Below, piece by piece: positions 36,629-44,640 of a stretch of DNA of 64,000 bases. How positions within the stretch are numbered: position 1 is the stretch's first letter; each line of letters opens with the position of its first letter. The DNA lies in NCBI GenBank assembly GCA_963816065.1, contig CAWFJG010000022.1, positions 1 to 64,000 on the forward strand, in the 5' to 3' direction. The stretch comes from Roseiarcus sp963816065 (lineage in GTDB: Bacteria > Pseudomonadota > Alphaproteobacteria > Rhizobiales > Beijerinckiaceae). The notes under the pieces were generated by a model. It made no database searches. It was not told the origin of the DNA and saw only the letters and a program-made list of their open reading frames with translations. Both the position numbers and the translations under genes were made by a program.

Positions 36629-36806
36629 GATTTCCTTCGCCCTTATTGCCGCGGTCCGTAGCCCGTCGGAAGACGGGCGTCCTGACGGACGCCCGATGGA
36701 CCGCGCCGGCGCGATCAAAAATGGCGGCCAAAATCTGGCCGACATCGCAATCGCGACCCTCCGCGCGAACGCGAAGGGCAAAGATGCAAGCGTTGGCGAA
36801 CGCGTC

Positions 36807-37727
36807 TTACGACACGACCGACAGGAACGCTTCGTTGAGTTGGCGCTCGTAGTAGAAGATCCCCTTGCCGACCTGCGTCTCGTCCCAGGTGCGGGTCGGC
36901 TGGTCCGGATAGTAGGTGTAGCCGCCGGCGAACGTCTCGCACCGATTGCCCGACGGATCGAAGAAATAGATCGTCTGGCCGCGGGTGATGCCGTGGCGCG
37001 TCGGGCCGATGTCGACCGAGATGTCGTAGCGGGTGATGATGTCCGCGGCGTGCCCGACCGCGTTCCAGTTCTCGAGTTCGAACGCGAGGTGGTGGAGCTT
37101 GCCCGGCTCCGGATGCTTCACGAAGGCGATGTCGTGCGCCTTCATGCCGCACGTGAGCCAGATGGCCAGCAACCCGTCGGGCATGTTGACGCGCTCGGCG
37201 CAGCGGAAGTCGAGCGCCTTCTCGAAGAAGTCGAGCGTCTTCTCGATATCGGGCCCGTAGAGAAGCGAGTGATCGTAACGGCGCGCGGCCATGCCGTGCG
37301 GTTCGAGGTCCCAGACATCCGGGTTATGGACGCGCGGCTTCGGATCGGATTGGTCGGAATGCGCAAAAAGCTCGATGCGATGGCCGGCGGGAATGGTGAA
37401 GCCGATGCGGCGTCCGATTCCCGGCTGCTCGCCCGCCTTCACGTGATCGACCGCGACGCCGTATTCCTTCACCCGCTTCTCGTAGTGATCGAGATCGGAA
37501 TCCTTGAGGCACTTGAAGGCGGCGACATCGACGCCCGCCGAGTCGGCGCGACGCAGCACGATCGAGTGATGGTCGAATTCGTCGGCGGACTTGAGATAGA
37601 CGCGGCCGTCCGCGCCTTCCGTCACCTGATGCAGGCCGATCCGCTTGGTGTAGAACTCGATCGAAGCCGGCATGTCCAGAACGCGGACCTGGATGAAGCC
37701 GGGGCGCATGATGCCTGTAATCGCCAT
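36807..37727 (-). CDS. dmpB: Catechol 2,3-dioxygenase (extradiol, type I)
   Basis: 306 residues with two VOC-type domains. The Fe(II) ligands are visible as H153 (RRYDHSLLY), H213 (KLHHLAFEL) and E264 (NRCETFAGG), at the XylE/DmpB positions. It opens catechol next to the diol, giving 2-hydroxymuconic semialdehyde. The gene follows the XylT-type ferredoxin by a dozen bases; that ferredoxin re-reduces inactivated iron in this enzyme. GGAGG-like sequence precedes the ATG. Confidence 0.95.
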   Translation of the reverse strand: MAITGIMRPGFIQVRVLDMPASIEFYTKRIGLHQVTEGADGRVYLKSADEFDHHSIVLRRADSAGVDVAAFKCLKDSDLDHYEKRVKEYGVAVDHVKAGEQPGIGRRIGFTIPAGHRIELFAHSDQSDPKPRVHNPDVWDLEPHGMAARRYDHSLLYGPDIEKTLDFFEKALDFRCAERVNMPDGLLAIWLTCGMKAHDIAFVKHPEPGKLHHLAFELENWNAVGHAADIITRYDISVDIGPTRHGITRGQTIYFFDPSGNRCETFAGGYTYYPDQPTRTWDETQVGKGIFYYERQLNEAFLSVVS

Positions 37728-37739
37728 GGTGTTACCTCC

Positions 37740-38093
37740 TTAGACAGGTTGCAGGGCCCGTTCGCCCTTGGCTTTGACTGCGGCCGGGGTCTCCAGGCGC
37801 AGGGAAAGATCGGATCGCGGATAGATGCAGCAGGCGAGCACGACGCCCGCCGCCTCGTCTTCCGCGGAGATGCAGGCCCGACTCATAGGGCCGGAATCGT
37901 AGGCGCCCAAGAGCACGCGCACCCGGCAGATTCCGCAGCCGCCGCGCCGGCAGCCGACCGGAAGGCGGCGCGGCAAGTTCTTGAGCTGTCCAAAGCCTTG
38001 CGCCCGCTCGAGCGCCACGAGCACGCGCTCGCCTTCGTAGACGTTGGCCACGCCATGGCCTTCGAGAATGACCTGGAAGCGTTGCGGCGCCAT
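37740..38093 (-). CDS. Plant-type [2Fe-2S] ferredoxin, XylT/DmpQ-like
   Basis: 117 residues. The cluster cysteines appear as VGCRRGGCGICRVRV (C-x4-C-x2-C) with the fourth in VLACCIYPR. In meta-cleavage operons this ferredoxin reactivates catechol 2,3-dioxygenase after oxidation by substituted catechols. Its place between the phenol hydroxylase reductase and the dioxygenase is the classic one. The ATG is only two bases from the upstream stop (38096). Confidence 0.88.
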   Translation of the reverse strand: MAPQRFQVILEGHGVANVYEGERVLVALERAQGFGQLKNLPRRLPVGCRRGGCGICRVRVLLGAYDSGPMSRACISAEDEAAGVVLACCIYPRSDLSLRLETPAAVKAKGERALQPV

Positions 38094-38095
38094 CG

Positions 38096-39157
38096 TCAGA
38101 GCCTTTTGAACAACGGACTCTTGGGCTTCGAGCCTGCGTCCTGCGCGGTGAAGAATTTCTCGGTGAAGATGTGCTTCTCGAACAGCCGTCCCTGCATCAG
38201 CGCGCCGATGCAGGCCTCGATCATTGGCGGCGGCCCGCAGAGATAGGCGGTCAGGCCCTCGAACCGCCCGTCGTAGAGGCGCTTGGCGACGTCGTGGACG
38301 AAACCACGCTCGCCGCGCCACGGGCTGCCCTCCGGCTCGCTCGACAGCGCCGGGACATAGCGAAAATTCGGGTGCTCTTCGGCCAGCGCCTCGAATTCGG
38401 TGCGACCATAGAGATCGGCTTGTGTGCGCACGCCATGGACGAGTGTGATCGGCTCGCCATAGGCCTCCTCGAGAAGGTCGAGGATCATCGCGCGCGGGCT
38501 CGACACGCCGGTCCCGCCGGCCAGGAAGATCAGCGGCCCGCCGCGCGACTTGCGCACGACGAAGCGGCCATATGGGCCCGTGAAACTTACGCGGTCGCCG
38601 AGCTTCAGCGTCTCGTGGACGTAGCCGGTTCCGGCGCCGCCGGGCACCCGCCGCACCTGCAATTCGACGCATCTGGCGTCGGAGGGCGCATTGGCGATCG
38701 AGAAGGCGCGCGGCCCATCGACGCCGGGCAGCTTCACCATCACGTATTGTCCCGCCTGGAAGTCGATGCCGTCGCCGTCGAGCGCGATCCGCACGCCTTT
38801 GACGTCGTGGGCGAGGTCGTCGAGTCCGACCACCTCTCCCTCGAAGTCGCCGACCGGGATCCGGCGGGCGTCTGGATCCTCCTCGACATCGGCCTCGATC
38901 GAGACGTCCGACTTCAGCGTCGCCGTGCAGGCGAGCACGAAGCCGTCGTCGCGCTCGAAATCCATCAGGGCGAAGCTCGACGCCTCGCCATGATCAATCT
39001 CGCCATCCATGACCTGGGTCTTGCACGTCCCGCACAGGCCATGGCCGCAGGCGTGCGGCAGGTAGATGCCCGAGCGCAGGCAGGCGTCGAGGATCGTCTG
39101 GCCTTCGGCGACGTCGATCGCGTCGCCCAGCGGTTCGATGGTGAGCTGGTGGGTCAT
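38096..39157 (-). CDS. dmpP: Phenol hydroxylase reductase component (FAD, [2Fe-2S])
   Basis: 353 residues. The N-terminal plant-type ferredoxin domain has CGHGLCGTCKTQV and LACTATL. It is followed by an FAD-binding domain (RAFSIANAP) and an NAD-binding domain (IFLAGGTGVSSPRAMI, then YLCGPPPMIEA). It passes electrons from NADH to the diiron oxygenase. Length and order match DmpP. It lies directly downstream of dmpO and upstream of the ferredoxin gene. Confidence 0.94.
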   Translation of the reverse strand: MTHQLTIEPLGDAIDVAEGQTILDACLRSGIYLPHACGHGLCGTCKTQVMDGEIDHGEASSFALMDFERDDGFVLACTATLKSDVSIEADVEEDPDARRIPVGDFEGEVVGLDDLAHDVKGVRIALDGDGIDFQAGQYVMVKLPGVDGPRAFSIANAPSDARCVELQVRRVPGGAGTGYVHETLKLGDRVSFTGPYGRFVVRKSRGGPLIFLAGGTGVSSPRAMILDLLEEAYGEPITLVHGVRTQADLYGRTEFEALAEEHPNFRYVPALSSEPEGSPWRGERGFVHDVAKRLYDGRFEGLTAYLCGPPPMIEACIGALMQGRLFEKHIFTEKFFTAQDAGSKPKSPLFKRL

Positions 39158-39178
39158 GTCCAGTTGCGACTCCGGCGC

Positions 39179-39547
39179 TCAGCTCGCCGAGCCCTTGTAG
39201 CCGTTGAGGCCGGGCGTCCAGAAGCGGATCAGTGACTTGTGGCCGACGCCGTGATCGGCGAGCGACTTGCCGAGGTCCGGCTTCACCTTGACCCCGTCGA
39301 TCATCCACTCCGCCTTGTCCCAATCGACCTTTTCGAAGTCGGGATGGGCGTTGTAGTGGCCCTTGACGATCGCCTCGAGGAAGGCGCCGAACGGCATGTC
39401 GGGCGGAAGCGGGAAAGCGAGCGCGGAGCAAAACGACAGGTGCTCCTCCCAGTGGACATAGACGACGCGATTGCCATGGAAGTTCTTTTCCAGGTCGCGA
39501 TATTCGATTTTCTGTTCGTAGTCGGGCGACAACGCCTGAAGGGCCAT
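39179..39547 (-). CDS. dmpO: Phenol hydroxylase oxygenase gamma subunit
   Basis: 122 residues, with GNRVVYVHWEEHLSFCSALAF near the N-terminus and HKSLIRFWTPGLNGYKGS at the end, as in DmpO/PhP4. It is the small structural subunit of the (alpha-beta-gamma)2 hydroxylase. The gene sits between the alpha subunit and reductase genes with short gaps. The C-terminal FWTPGLNGYK element is highly typical of the family. Confidence 0.92.
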   Translation of the reverse strand: MALQALSPDYEQKIEYRDLEKNFHGNRVVYVHWEEHLSFCSALAFPLPPDMPFGAFLEAIVKGHYNAHPDFEKVDWDKAEWMIDGVKVKPDLGKSLADHGVGHKSLIRFWTPGLNGYKGSAS

Positions 39548-39619
39548 GGGTACCTCCCAGAGTTTGGAAATCTCGGCAATGCGGCGGAGAGCCGCATCGC
39601 CCGAAGGTTCAAAGCAGAG

Positions 39620-41134
39620 CTATTCCGCGGCCTTGACCGCCCCCGCCTGCCAGCTGTTCCAGAGCGCCTCGTCCGGCGAGCCGACGTAGTCCATGTTGTC
39701 GTGGCCGACATTGAGACGGTAATAGTTCAGCACGTCCGGAATGGTCGCGCCGCCGCAGTTGCCCTGGAAGATCTGGTGCACCGGCAGCCAGGCCTGGACA
39801 TACTTCTCCGGCTCGCCGTCGAAGATGTCTTTGCAGCCGTCCGAGCAGAAGTGATAGGTATCGCCCTTGAACTTCGACTGGCGGAAGCAGATCGTCGTCG
39901 GATCGCCCGGCTCCGTGTAGGCCATCGGAATCTGGCAGGTCTGGCAGAGCTGCGGCAGCGCCATGTTGTAGAAGCGCTTGCCCGACTTCGCCATATCGGC
40001 CCACATCTCCCAGCGCGGCCGATAGAACTTGTCGAACGTATTCGGGTACTTCTCGGAGAGCCAGTCGAGGTGCTCGCGGTCCGGCGCCCAGGTATGGAAG
40101 GCGGCGGCGTGGCTGTACTGATAGAAGACGGCCCAATTCTGGTGGGAGACGTGATCGGCCTCGACCGTCGCCTGATCCGCGTATTTCGGCGGACGCAGTC
40201 CGTAGCGGGCGAGATCCTGGAACAGCGAGCCGCCGGCCTCGGTGAAGTAGATGTCCCACGCCTCGCGCCAGGACATGACCTTCTTCGGCAGCATGTAGTC
40301 CATCATCATCGCGACGATGCCGAGCACCTTGTGGCCGCGCCAGAACCACTTGTCGACCCACTTCTGCACGATCGGCAGGTTGTCCGGGTGCTGCTCGAGC
40401 AGGAACTTGATGACCTCGATGCCGAGCGTCATGTGCCGGCTCTCGTCGGATTGCGCCGAGAAGCCGAAGGTGACCGTCGACATGTCGCCGTTGTAGGCGG
40501 CCCCGGACATGAACGGCACGAACAAGAGGTTCGTCAGCACATATTCGAAGGCGAAGCCGATCGCGATCATGAACTCGAACGGTCCCGCGGTGCGGGCGTC
40601 GTCGAAGAACGACTTCGGCACGCTGAGGTACCACACGCGATCGTGCATGTGCGGGAACTCGCCGATGCCGTCGAAGAACTTGTTGTAGTGGCTGATGGTG
40701 TGGATCTGCGTCTGGATGTGGCGCAGCTCGTCGAGCGACTGCTGCTGCGCGGCGACGCGCGGCCCGACGCCGCGGAGATGTCGGCCGGCGAAGGCGAAGC
40801 CGCGATGGGCCTGATACTCCTCGGGCGAGATGCCGGTGAGGAACAGCTTCACCACGTTGGCGTAGCGCCCGTCCGAGATCTTGGTCTGGCCGTTGTTCTG
40901 CGCGAAGGCGTCGAGCACGGCGTAGAGCTTGCGCTCCTTCTCGGCCTGGAACTTCCAGTAGGCGTCCATGGTCAGGCGGAAGGGGTCCTCCCACGCCGAC
41001 CAGTCCTTGATCTTGATCCCCTCGAACGTGTCGTAGGGAAACACCTTGTCCATCGGCTGATAAGTGGTCTCCCAGTCGAGACCCCGGGTCATGTGCGCGT
41101 AGCGCTGCTTGAGACCGAGCTTCTTGGCGGCCAT
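39620..41134 (-). CDS. dmpN: Phenol hydroxylase oxygenase alpha subunit (diiron)
   Basis: 504 residues. All six diiron ligands can be placed: E106 (SPEEYQ), E136 and H139 (DELRHIQ), E197 (FAFEYVL), E231 and H234 (SDESRHM), matching the bacterial multicomponent monooxygenase spacing. A C-terminal Cys-rich stretch (LCQTCQIP ... HFCSDGCKDIF) is the zinc site seen in phenol hydroxylases. It hydroxylates phenol (or methylphenols) to catechols. ATG 41134 was chosen over a longer open frame because it fits the family start MAAKKLGLKQRYAHMTRGLDW-like region. Confidence 0.95.
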   Translation of the reverse strand: MAAKKLGLKQRYAHMTRGLDWETTYQPMDKVFPYDTFEGIKIKDWSAWEDPFRLTMDAYWKFQAEKERKLYAVLDAFAQNNGQTKISDGRYANVVKLFLTGISPEEYQAHRGFAFAGRHLRGVGPRVAAQQQSLDELRHIQTQIHTISHYNKFFDGIGEFPHMHDRVWYLSVPKSFFDDARTAGPFEFMIAIGFAFEYVLTNLLFVPFMSGAAYNGDMSTVTFGFSAQSDESRHMTLGIEVIKFLLEQHPDNLPIVQKWVDKWFWRGHKVLGIVAMMMDYMLPKKVMSWREAWDIYFTEAGGSLFQDLARYGLRPPKYADQATVEADHVSHQNWAVFYQYSHAAAFHTWAPDREHLDWLSEKYPNTFDKFYRPRWEMWADMAKSGKRFYNMALPQLCQTCQIPMAYTEPGDPTTICFRQSKFKGDTYHFCSDGCKDIFDGEPEKYVQAWLPVHQIFQGNCGGATIPDVLNYYRLNVGHDNMDYVGSPDEALWNSWQAGAVKAAE

Positions 41135-42435
41135 ATTGTCCTCCCAGAACCAGTTAGTGTTTCCAGCTGACCGCGAAGCGGTCGTCGTCTTCGTCGAGGT
41201 GGCCCGCCATCGAGACGAGCACGAGATGGATCTCCTGCGGGTCCCACGATCGGCCGATTCGCTCCTCGACGGAGGCGCGGTTGACGACGAGTTCCCTGTC
41301 GCGATCGAGCTTGACGCAGCCTGGCATATCGAGGACGCGAACATCGGTGTTGTCCGCCAGGATCGCCTCGATGATCGGGCGGGCGTCGTCGTTGTGCAGA
41401 AGCGTGAGCGAGGCGACTTGCGCCATGATGGATATCCCCCTGATAGATGTTGAGGCCGAGCGAACGAGCACGACTGACGGCCGCTTCCCGCGCTGTGTGA
41501 GCGGCCTTGCCGTCGTCGTTGAGCAGAGCGTTCGAAAGCGGCTTCGCCGCCTCGCTGGCGCGATCGATCCAGTGGCTTGCCCATTGCGAGACGAGAGCCT
41601 TGTTGGCTTCGCTTTCGGCCGCGACCGTCTTGACGACATGGTCGCTCCAGCGGCCTTCCTCGGCGCGCCAGTCGGACATGAATTCGGTCAGCATGGCGAC
41701 CGGGAGCGCGCCGTCGCGCCAGGCCGCGTCGAGATGCTTGTAGGCGAAATCAAACAGCACGCCATTCACCGCAAGCGTCTGGGCGACGAAGAGCTGGAAC
41801 CAGTCGCGCTCGACGAAGCTGTCCTCGATCAGCCGGCGCGCGCCCTGCCAGGCGGCGTCGTTGAGCCAGGTCTCCTTGGCCTTGTCGAGGCTCGCGCCCG
41901 TCTGGCCATCGACCTCGAGGCCGATGCGGGAGACGATCTGCGCCATGCCGAGGTGATCGCCGGCGGAGAAAATGCAGGGCGCGGTGACGGCGGTGCCGTA
42001 GCCGCGCTGGGTCATCTCGGTCATGTTCATGTTCGAGCCCCAGTGCAGATGGCGTAGGGGCAGGAGGCCGCGCTCGATCGCCGCCTTGGACTCGGCCGAG
42101 AGCTTGTCGATCAGGCCGCGCTCTTCAATGAAAGCGAAGTTGCGCTCGACCGCCTGGTTCATGTTGGCGCGGGCGATGTTGTAGGTCGCGTAATAGAACT
42201 GGCGCGGGTCGAGCGGCTTGTACCAGTCCTCCATCACGACCGCCGTCTTGCCGGTGTCGTATTGCCAGAACTCCGGCTCATACAGCGGCTTGTAATGGAA
42301 GTTCGCCGTCGCCTGGACGTCGAGCGTGGCTTCCTGGTAGCGCGAGGCGGGCTTGTCGCCGCCGATGCGGCGGGCGACGTGGCCGAAGGTCTGGCGCTTC
42401 GGCTCGAGGTCGATGGTCTTGATTTGAATGGTCAC
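41089..42435 (-). CDS. dmpL: Phenol hydroxylase oxygenase beta subunit (natural stop apparently lost)
   Basis: GTG 42435 (GGGAGGGAAA upstream) opens MTIQIKTIDLEPKRQTFGHV, and the DmpL-type sequence continues for about 335 residues through GLLPLRHLHWGSNMNMTEM to RARSLGLNIYQ. The family normally ends about here. No stop occurs, so the frame runs on in a second frame across dmpM and into dmpN, for 448 residues. A TAG for the CAG just before GGGGATATCC would restore the expected end. Treat residues after about 333 as non-native. The beta subunit is structural and helps bind the effector. Confidence 0.85.
   Translation of the reverse strand: MTIQIKTIDLEPKRQTFGHVARRIGGDKPASRYQEATLDVQATANFHYKPLYEPEFWQYDTGKTAVVMEDWYKPLDPRQFYYATYNIARANMNQAVERNFAFIEERGLIDKLSAESKAAIERGLLPLRHLHWGSNMNMTEMTQRGYGTAVTAPCIFSAGDHLGMAQIVSRIGLEVDGQTGASLDKAKETWLNDAAWQGARRLIEDSFVERDWFQLFVAQTLAVNGVLFDFAYKHLDAAWRDGALPVAMLTEFMSDWRAEEGRWSDHVVKTVAAESEANKALVSQWASHWIDRASEAAKPLSNALLNDDGKAAHTAREAAVSRARSLGLNIYQGDIHHGASRLAHASAQRRRPPDHRGDPGGQHRCSRPRYARLRQARSRQGTRRQPRLRRGANRPIVGPAGDPSRARLDGGPPRRRRRPLRGQLETLTGSGRTIWPPRSSVSSSATRT
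41154..41426 (-). CDS. dmpM: Phenol hydroxylase effector (coupling) protein
   Basis: 90 residues starting MAQVASLTLLHNDDARPIIE, with CVKLDRDRELVVNRASVEE and the end LDEDDDRFAVSWKH. Size and motifs match DmpM, the cofactor-less regulatory protein that binds the hydroxylase and couples NADH use to hydroxylation. A strong AGGGGGAT stands 8 bases before the ATG. As written, the preceding dmpL frame has no stop and overlaps this gene completely. Confidence 0.92.
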   Translation of the reverse strand: MAQVASLTLLHNDDARPIIEAILADNTDVRVLDMPGCVKLDRDRELVVNRASVEERIGRSWDPQEIHLVLVSMAGHLDEDDDRFAVSWKH

Positions 42436-42754
42436 GATTTCCCTCCCGTGAAGCGTGTCGGATCAATTTTGGGCGGGCGCGCGCAATTCTTCGTTCGGAC
42501 GCGATCTGGACGCCGGCGCAGAAGTCCGGGCTGGCGGACCGCCAAGCGAGCTTCTCGAATTGGCTCGCGGCCTCCTCAGGCTGGAGGCGCTGAGCCTCCT
42601 GCAACACGCAGAATTCCTCGAATGCGGAAAAAGGCAGGATCAACTCGACAGTCAGATCGGCGTCATTGACCGAGAATTCGAATTCGACATAGCGGCCGGA
42701 GCGCACCCCGATGACGCGCACGAACTTTTTTAGCGGCGTCTGGCTCTGTCCCAT
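42278..42754 (-). CDS. dmpK: Phenol hydroxylase assembly protein (P0) with altered 3' end
   Basis: MGQSQTPLKKFVRVIGVRSG starts at 42754 (GAGGAAG upstream). Residues 1-80 fit DmpK: VEFEFSVNDADLTVELILPF and FCVLQEAQRLQPEEAA. The family is about 90 residues, but the frame here stays open to 42278, overlapping dmpL by 158 bases with a basic nonsense tail. A TGA at 42465-42463 lies one frame away, so a single-base change near the end is likely. DmpK-type proteins aid iron loading or assembly of the hydroxylase. It is the first gene of the catabolic operon. Confidence 0.82.
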   Translation of the reverse strand: MGQSQTPLKKFVRVIGVRSGRYVEFEFSVNDADLTVELILPFSAFEEFCVLQEAQRLQPEEAASQFEKLAWRSASPDFCAGVQIASERRIARARPKLIRHASREGNRDHSNQDHRPRAEAPDLRPRRPPHRRRQARLALPGSHARRPGDGELPLQAAV

Positions 42755-42846
42755 GGGCTTCCTCGAAACCGGCGTTACGGTTGCGCTGCTTGGAGGCCTA
42801 TCGCCTCCCGGCCCTTGTTGATTGGCCGCCGCGCTTGACGGAGGAA

Positions 42847-42891
42847 TGTCTATCGCGGCCGGTATCGTCAGTCAACAGAAATATCGATATT
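42847..42891 (-). promoter_or_regulatory. Predicted promoter of the phenol operon with adjoining palindrome
   Basis: On the minus strand, TTGACT (42875-42870), a 17-base gap and TAGACA (42852-42847) form a plausible sigma-70 promoter about 90 bases before dmpK. Directly upstream, 42880-42891 is the perfect palindrome AATATCGATATT, a likely regulator site. No -24/-12 (sigma-54) element of the DmpR kind was seen. Confidence 0.55.
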
Positions 42892-43056
42892 AAGCGCTTC
42901 TAACGTTAAATTTCGGATTCTCGCCAAGCATCGAGGGGCGCCTCCTTTCTGAGCTGCGCACGTCATCGATATTTCGCAAAGACATGGAAGATGGACCGCT
43001 CGCAACGAGAGGCGGAGTTCGTTCGTCGGGACGCTGTTTTATCGTCGGAGGCGTAA

Positions 43057-43068
43057 ATTGACGATATT
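43057..43068. promoter_or_regulatory. Operator-like site upstream of the GntR gene
   Basis: ATTGACGATATT differs by one base from the half-site ATTGTCGATATT at 36148. It contains TTGACG, which could be a -35 element for the regulator gene, suggesting autoregulation. A further related sequence, ATCGATATTTC, lies at 42965-42975 between the two divergent genes. Confidence 0.5.
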
Positions 43069-43179
43069 CCGGTTGCGCTTGGAGCGCGTTTGCGACAGGA
43101 TTCGCGTATACAACCGTGCGAGTCGCAGGCTGCCGCCGGCGCGATCTCAGGCTTTGCGGGCTCGAAGGAGGCCTTGCAC

Positions 43180-43899
43180 ATGACGGACGCGATCGTCATC
43201 GACCGCCTCGGCGAGGGCAAAGGCCGGACGCTGATCGAAACGGCTTACGCCACCCTGCGCAACGAGATCATCGACGGGACGCTCGAGCCGGGCTCGAAAC
43301 TGCGCACCGAGGAACTGCGCGCCCGTTACGACGTCAGCGGCTCGACCATCCGGGAGGCGCTCACCCGGCTGCTCGGCGAGGCCCTGGTGACGAGCGAGGG
43401 ACAGCGCGGTTTCCGCGTCGCTGAGGCCTCGCTCGAGGATTTCCGCGATCTGACGGCCGTGCGCAAGCTGGTCGAAACCGAGGCGCTGAGACAAGCCATC
43501 CACGTCGGCGGCGAGACCTGGGAGGCCGAGATCGTCGCCGCCTTCTACAGGCTCTCCAAGACGGAGGAACGGCTGCGCGAGGATCCCGCCGGCGCTTCGG
43601 CCGAGTTCGAGGCGCGCAATCGCGATTTCCATCGCGCCTTGATCGCCGCCTGCCCGTCGCCCTGGCTGCACAGGCTTCACGCCCTGCTTTACCAGCAGTC
43701 CGAGCGCTATCGGCGTCTGGTTGCTTCGAAGCGCGCGATACCACGCGATGTCCATGCCGAGCACCAGGGCATCTTCGACGCCACACTCGCGCGCGACGCG
43801 GAGCTCGCGATGAAACTCGCCGGCGATCATATCGAGCGGTCGGTGCCCGCGTTACAGACGCTCCTGGCCGCCCGAGAGCGCAAGGCGCGCGGCGGCTGA
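43180..43899 (+). CDS. GntR-family regulator, FCD subfamily
   Basis: 239 residues. The N-terminal winged helix shows YATLRNEIIDGTLEPGSKL, LRARYDVSGSTIREALTRL and EGLVTSEGQRGF-like residues. The C-terminal FCD domain is helical, with a putative metal/effector site (FRDLTAVRKLVETEALR, RNRDFHRALIAACPS, HAEHQGIFDA). ATG 43180 has AAGGAGG eight bases ahead. It is divergent from the phenol hydroxylase operon, its only aromatic neighbour. It is inferred to be that operon's repressor or activator, sensing a pathway intermediate. Confidence 0.88.
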   Translation: MTDAIVIDRLGEGKGRTLIETAYATLRNEIIDGTLEPGSKLRTEELRARYDVSGSTIREALTRLLGEALVTSEGQRGFRVAEASLEDFRDLTAVRKLVETEALRQAIHVGGETWEAEIVAAFYRLSKTEERLREDPAGASAEFEARNRDFHRALIAACPSPWLHRLHALLYQQSERYRRLVASKRAIPRDVHAEHQGIFDATLARDAELAMKLAGDHIERSVPALQTLLAARERKARGG

Positions 43900-44069
43900 C
43901 ATCCGCTTTGGCGGCTGCGTCAAAGCCGCCAGCGTCAACGTCGCCGGCGGCGCACGCGCCGGCAAATCTGATGGAGGCGCGGTCTTGACCTGCGCCGAAC
44001 CGGCGTCGACGAACTCAGAATTCGCGTTTGCGGCCGCTCGACATTTCGCTCGCGGCAATCAACGGAGTT

Positions 44070-44143
44070 TGGAGCGGGTGAAGGGAATCGAACCCTCGTA
44101 TTCAGCTTGGAAGGCTGCTGCTCTACCATTGAGCTACACCCGC
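44070..44143 (-). tRNA. tRNA-Gly (anticodon UCC)
   Basis: The minus strand gives GCGGGTGTAGCTCAATGGTA for the acceptor and D arm. The anticodon loop is CTTCCAA (anticodon TCC), the T arm contains GGTTCGATTCC, and the acceptor closes as CACCCGC. The terminal TCCA is encoded in the genome. The cloverleaf pairs fully by eye. It is read toward the GntR gene. Confidence 0.95.
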
Positions 44144-44640
44144 GCCGGCCGCCAAGTTTGGACAAGGCAGCCGGCATTTCATGGCAAGCTCGCGCCGCGA
44201 AGTCAATGCGCGCAGGCTCGACGTGCGCCGTTGGAGCGCTTGTACTCACCGGAACGAATGTGACAATTCTTTTAGCTAACCGAAAATATGAGGTAAGAAT
44301 GATCCGAATTGAGCGCGTCGACGTGGTCGCGTCCTGCGGTCTTCCACCGCGCCCTCGGTCCGCTTCGGAGGCGGCCCGGCGATAGTGGGCTTTCTGCGCC
44401 TGTGGTCCTCCTCGCGCCGAGGCGCAGTGCGAAAGTTGCGCGTTTTGGCGCCCGGGCCTTTGAAAACGCTGGCGCACAAGAATGTGTGCGGAGGGCGCGC
44501 CCCAGCGCCGCCTGCCGCTGTTCGGTCGCCCGCTCCTCCCGCGCCTTGCCGCGCGGGCCCGGCTCCTCTATAAGCCCGCCCTCGCGCCGATTCCGACACC
44601 CCTGGAGGCAAGGCGCGAGCAACACTCGAAGGACATCAAC
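44144..44640. other. Intergenic region between tRNA-Gly and rplY
   Basis: About 500 bases without a convincing gene. The part near 44262-44300 (AATTCTTTTAGCTAACCGAAA) is AT-rich against the background and may hold promoters for the divergent tRNA and rplY units. No terminator hairpin followed by T residues was found. Confidence 0.5.

Noticed and set aside
42755..42960. A sigma-54 promoter with DmpR-type control for dmpK
   Set aside because: No TGGCAC-N5-TTGC element and no DmpR/XylR-type regulator gene were found; a sigma-70-like promoter and a GntR gene are present instead.
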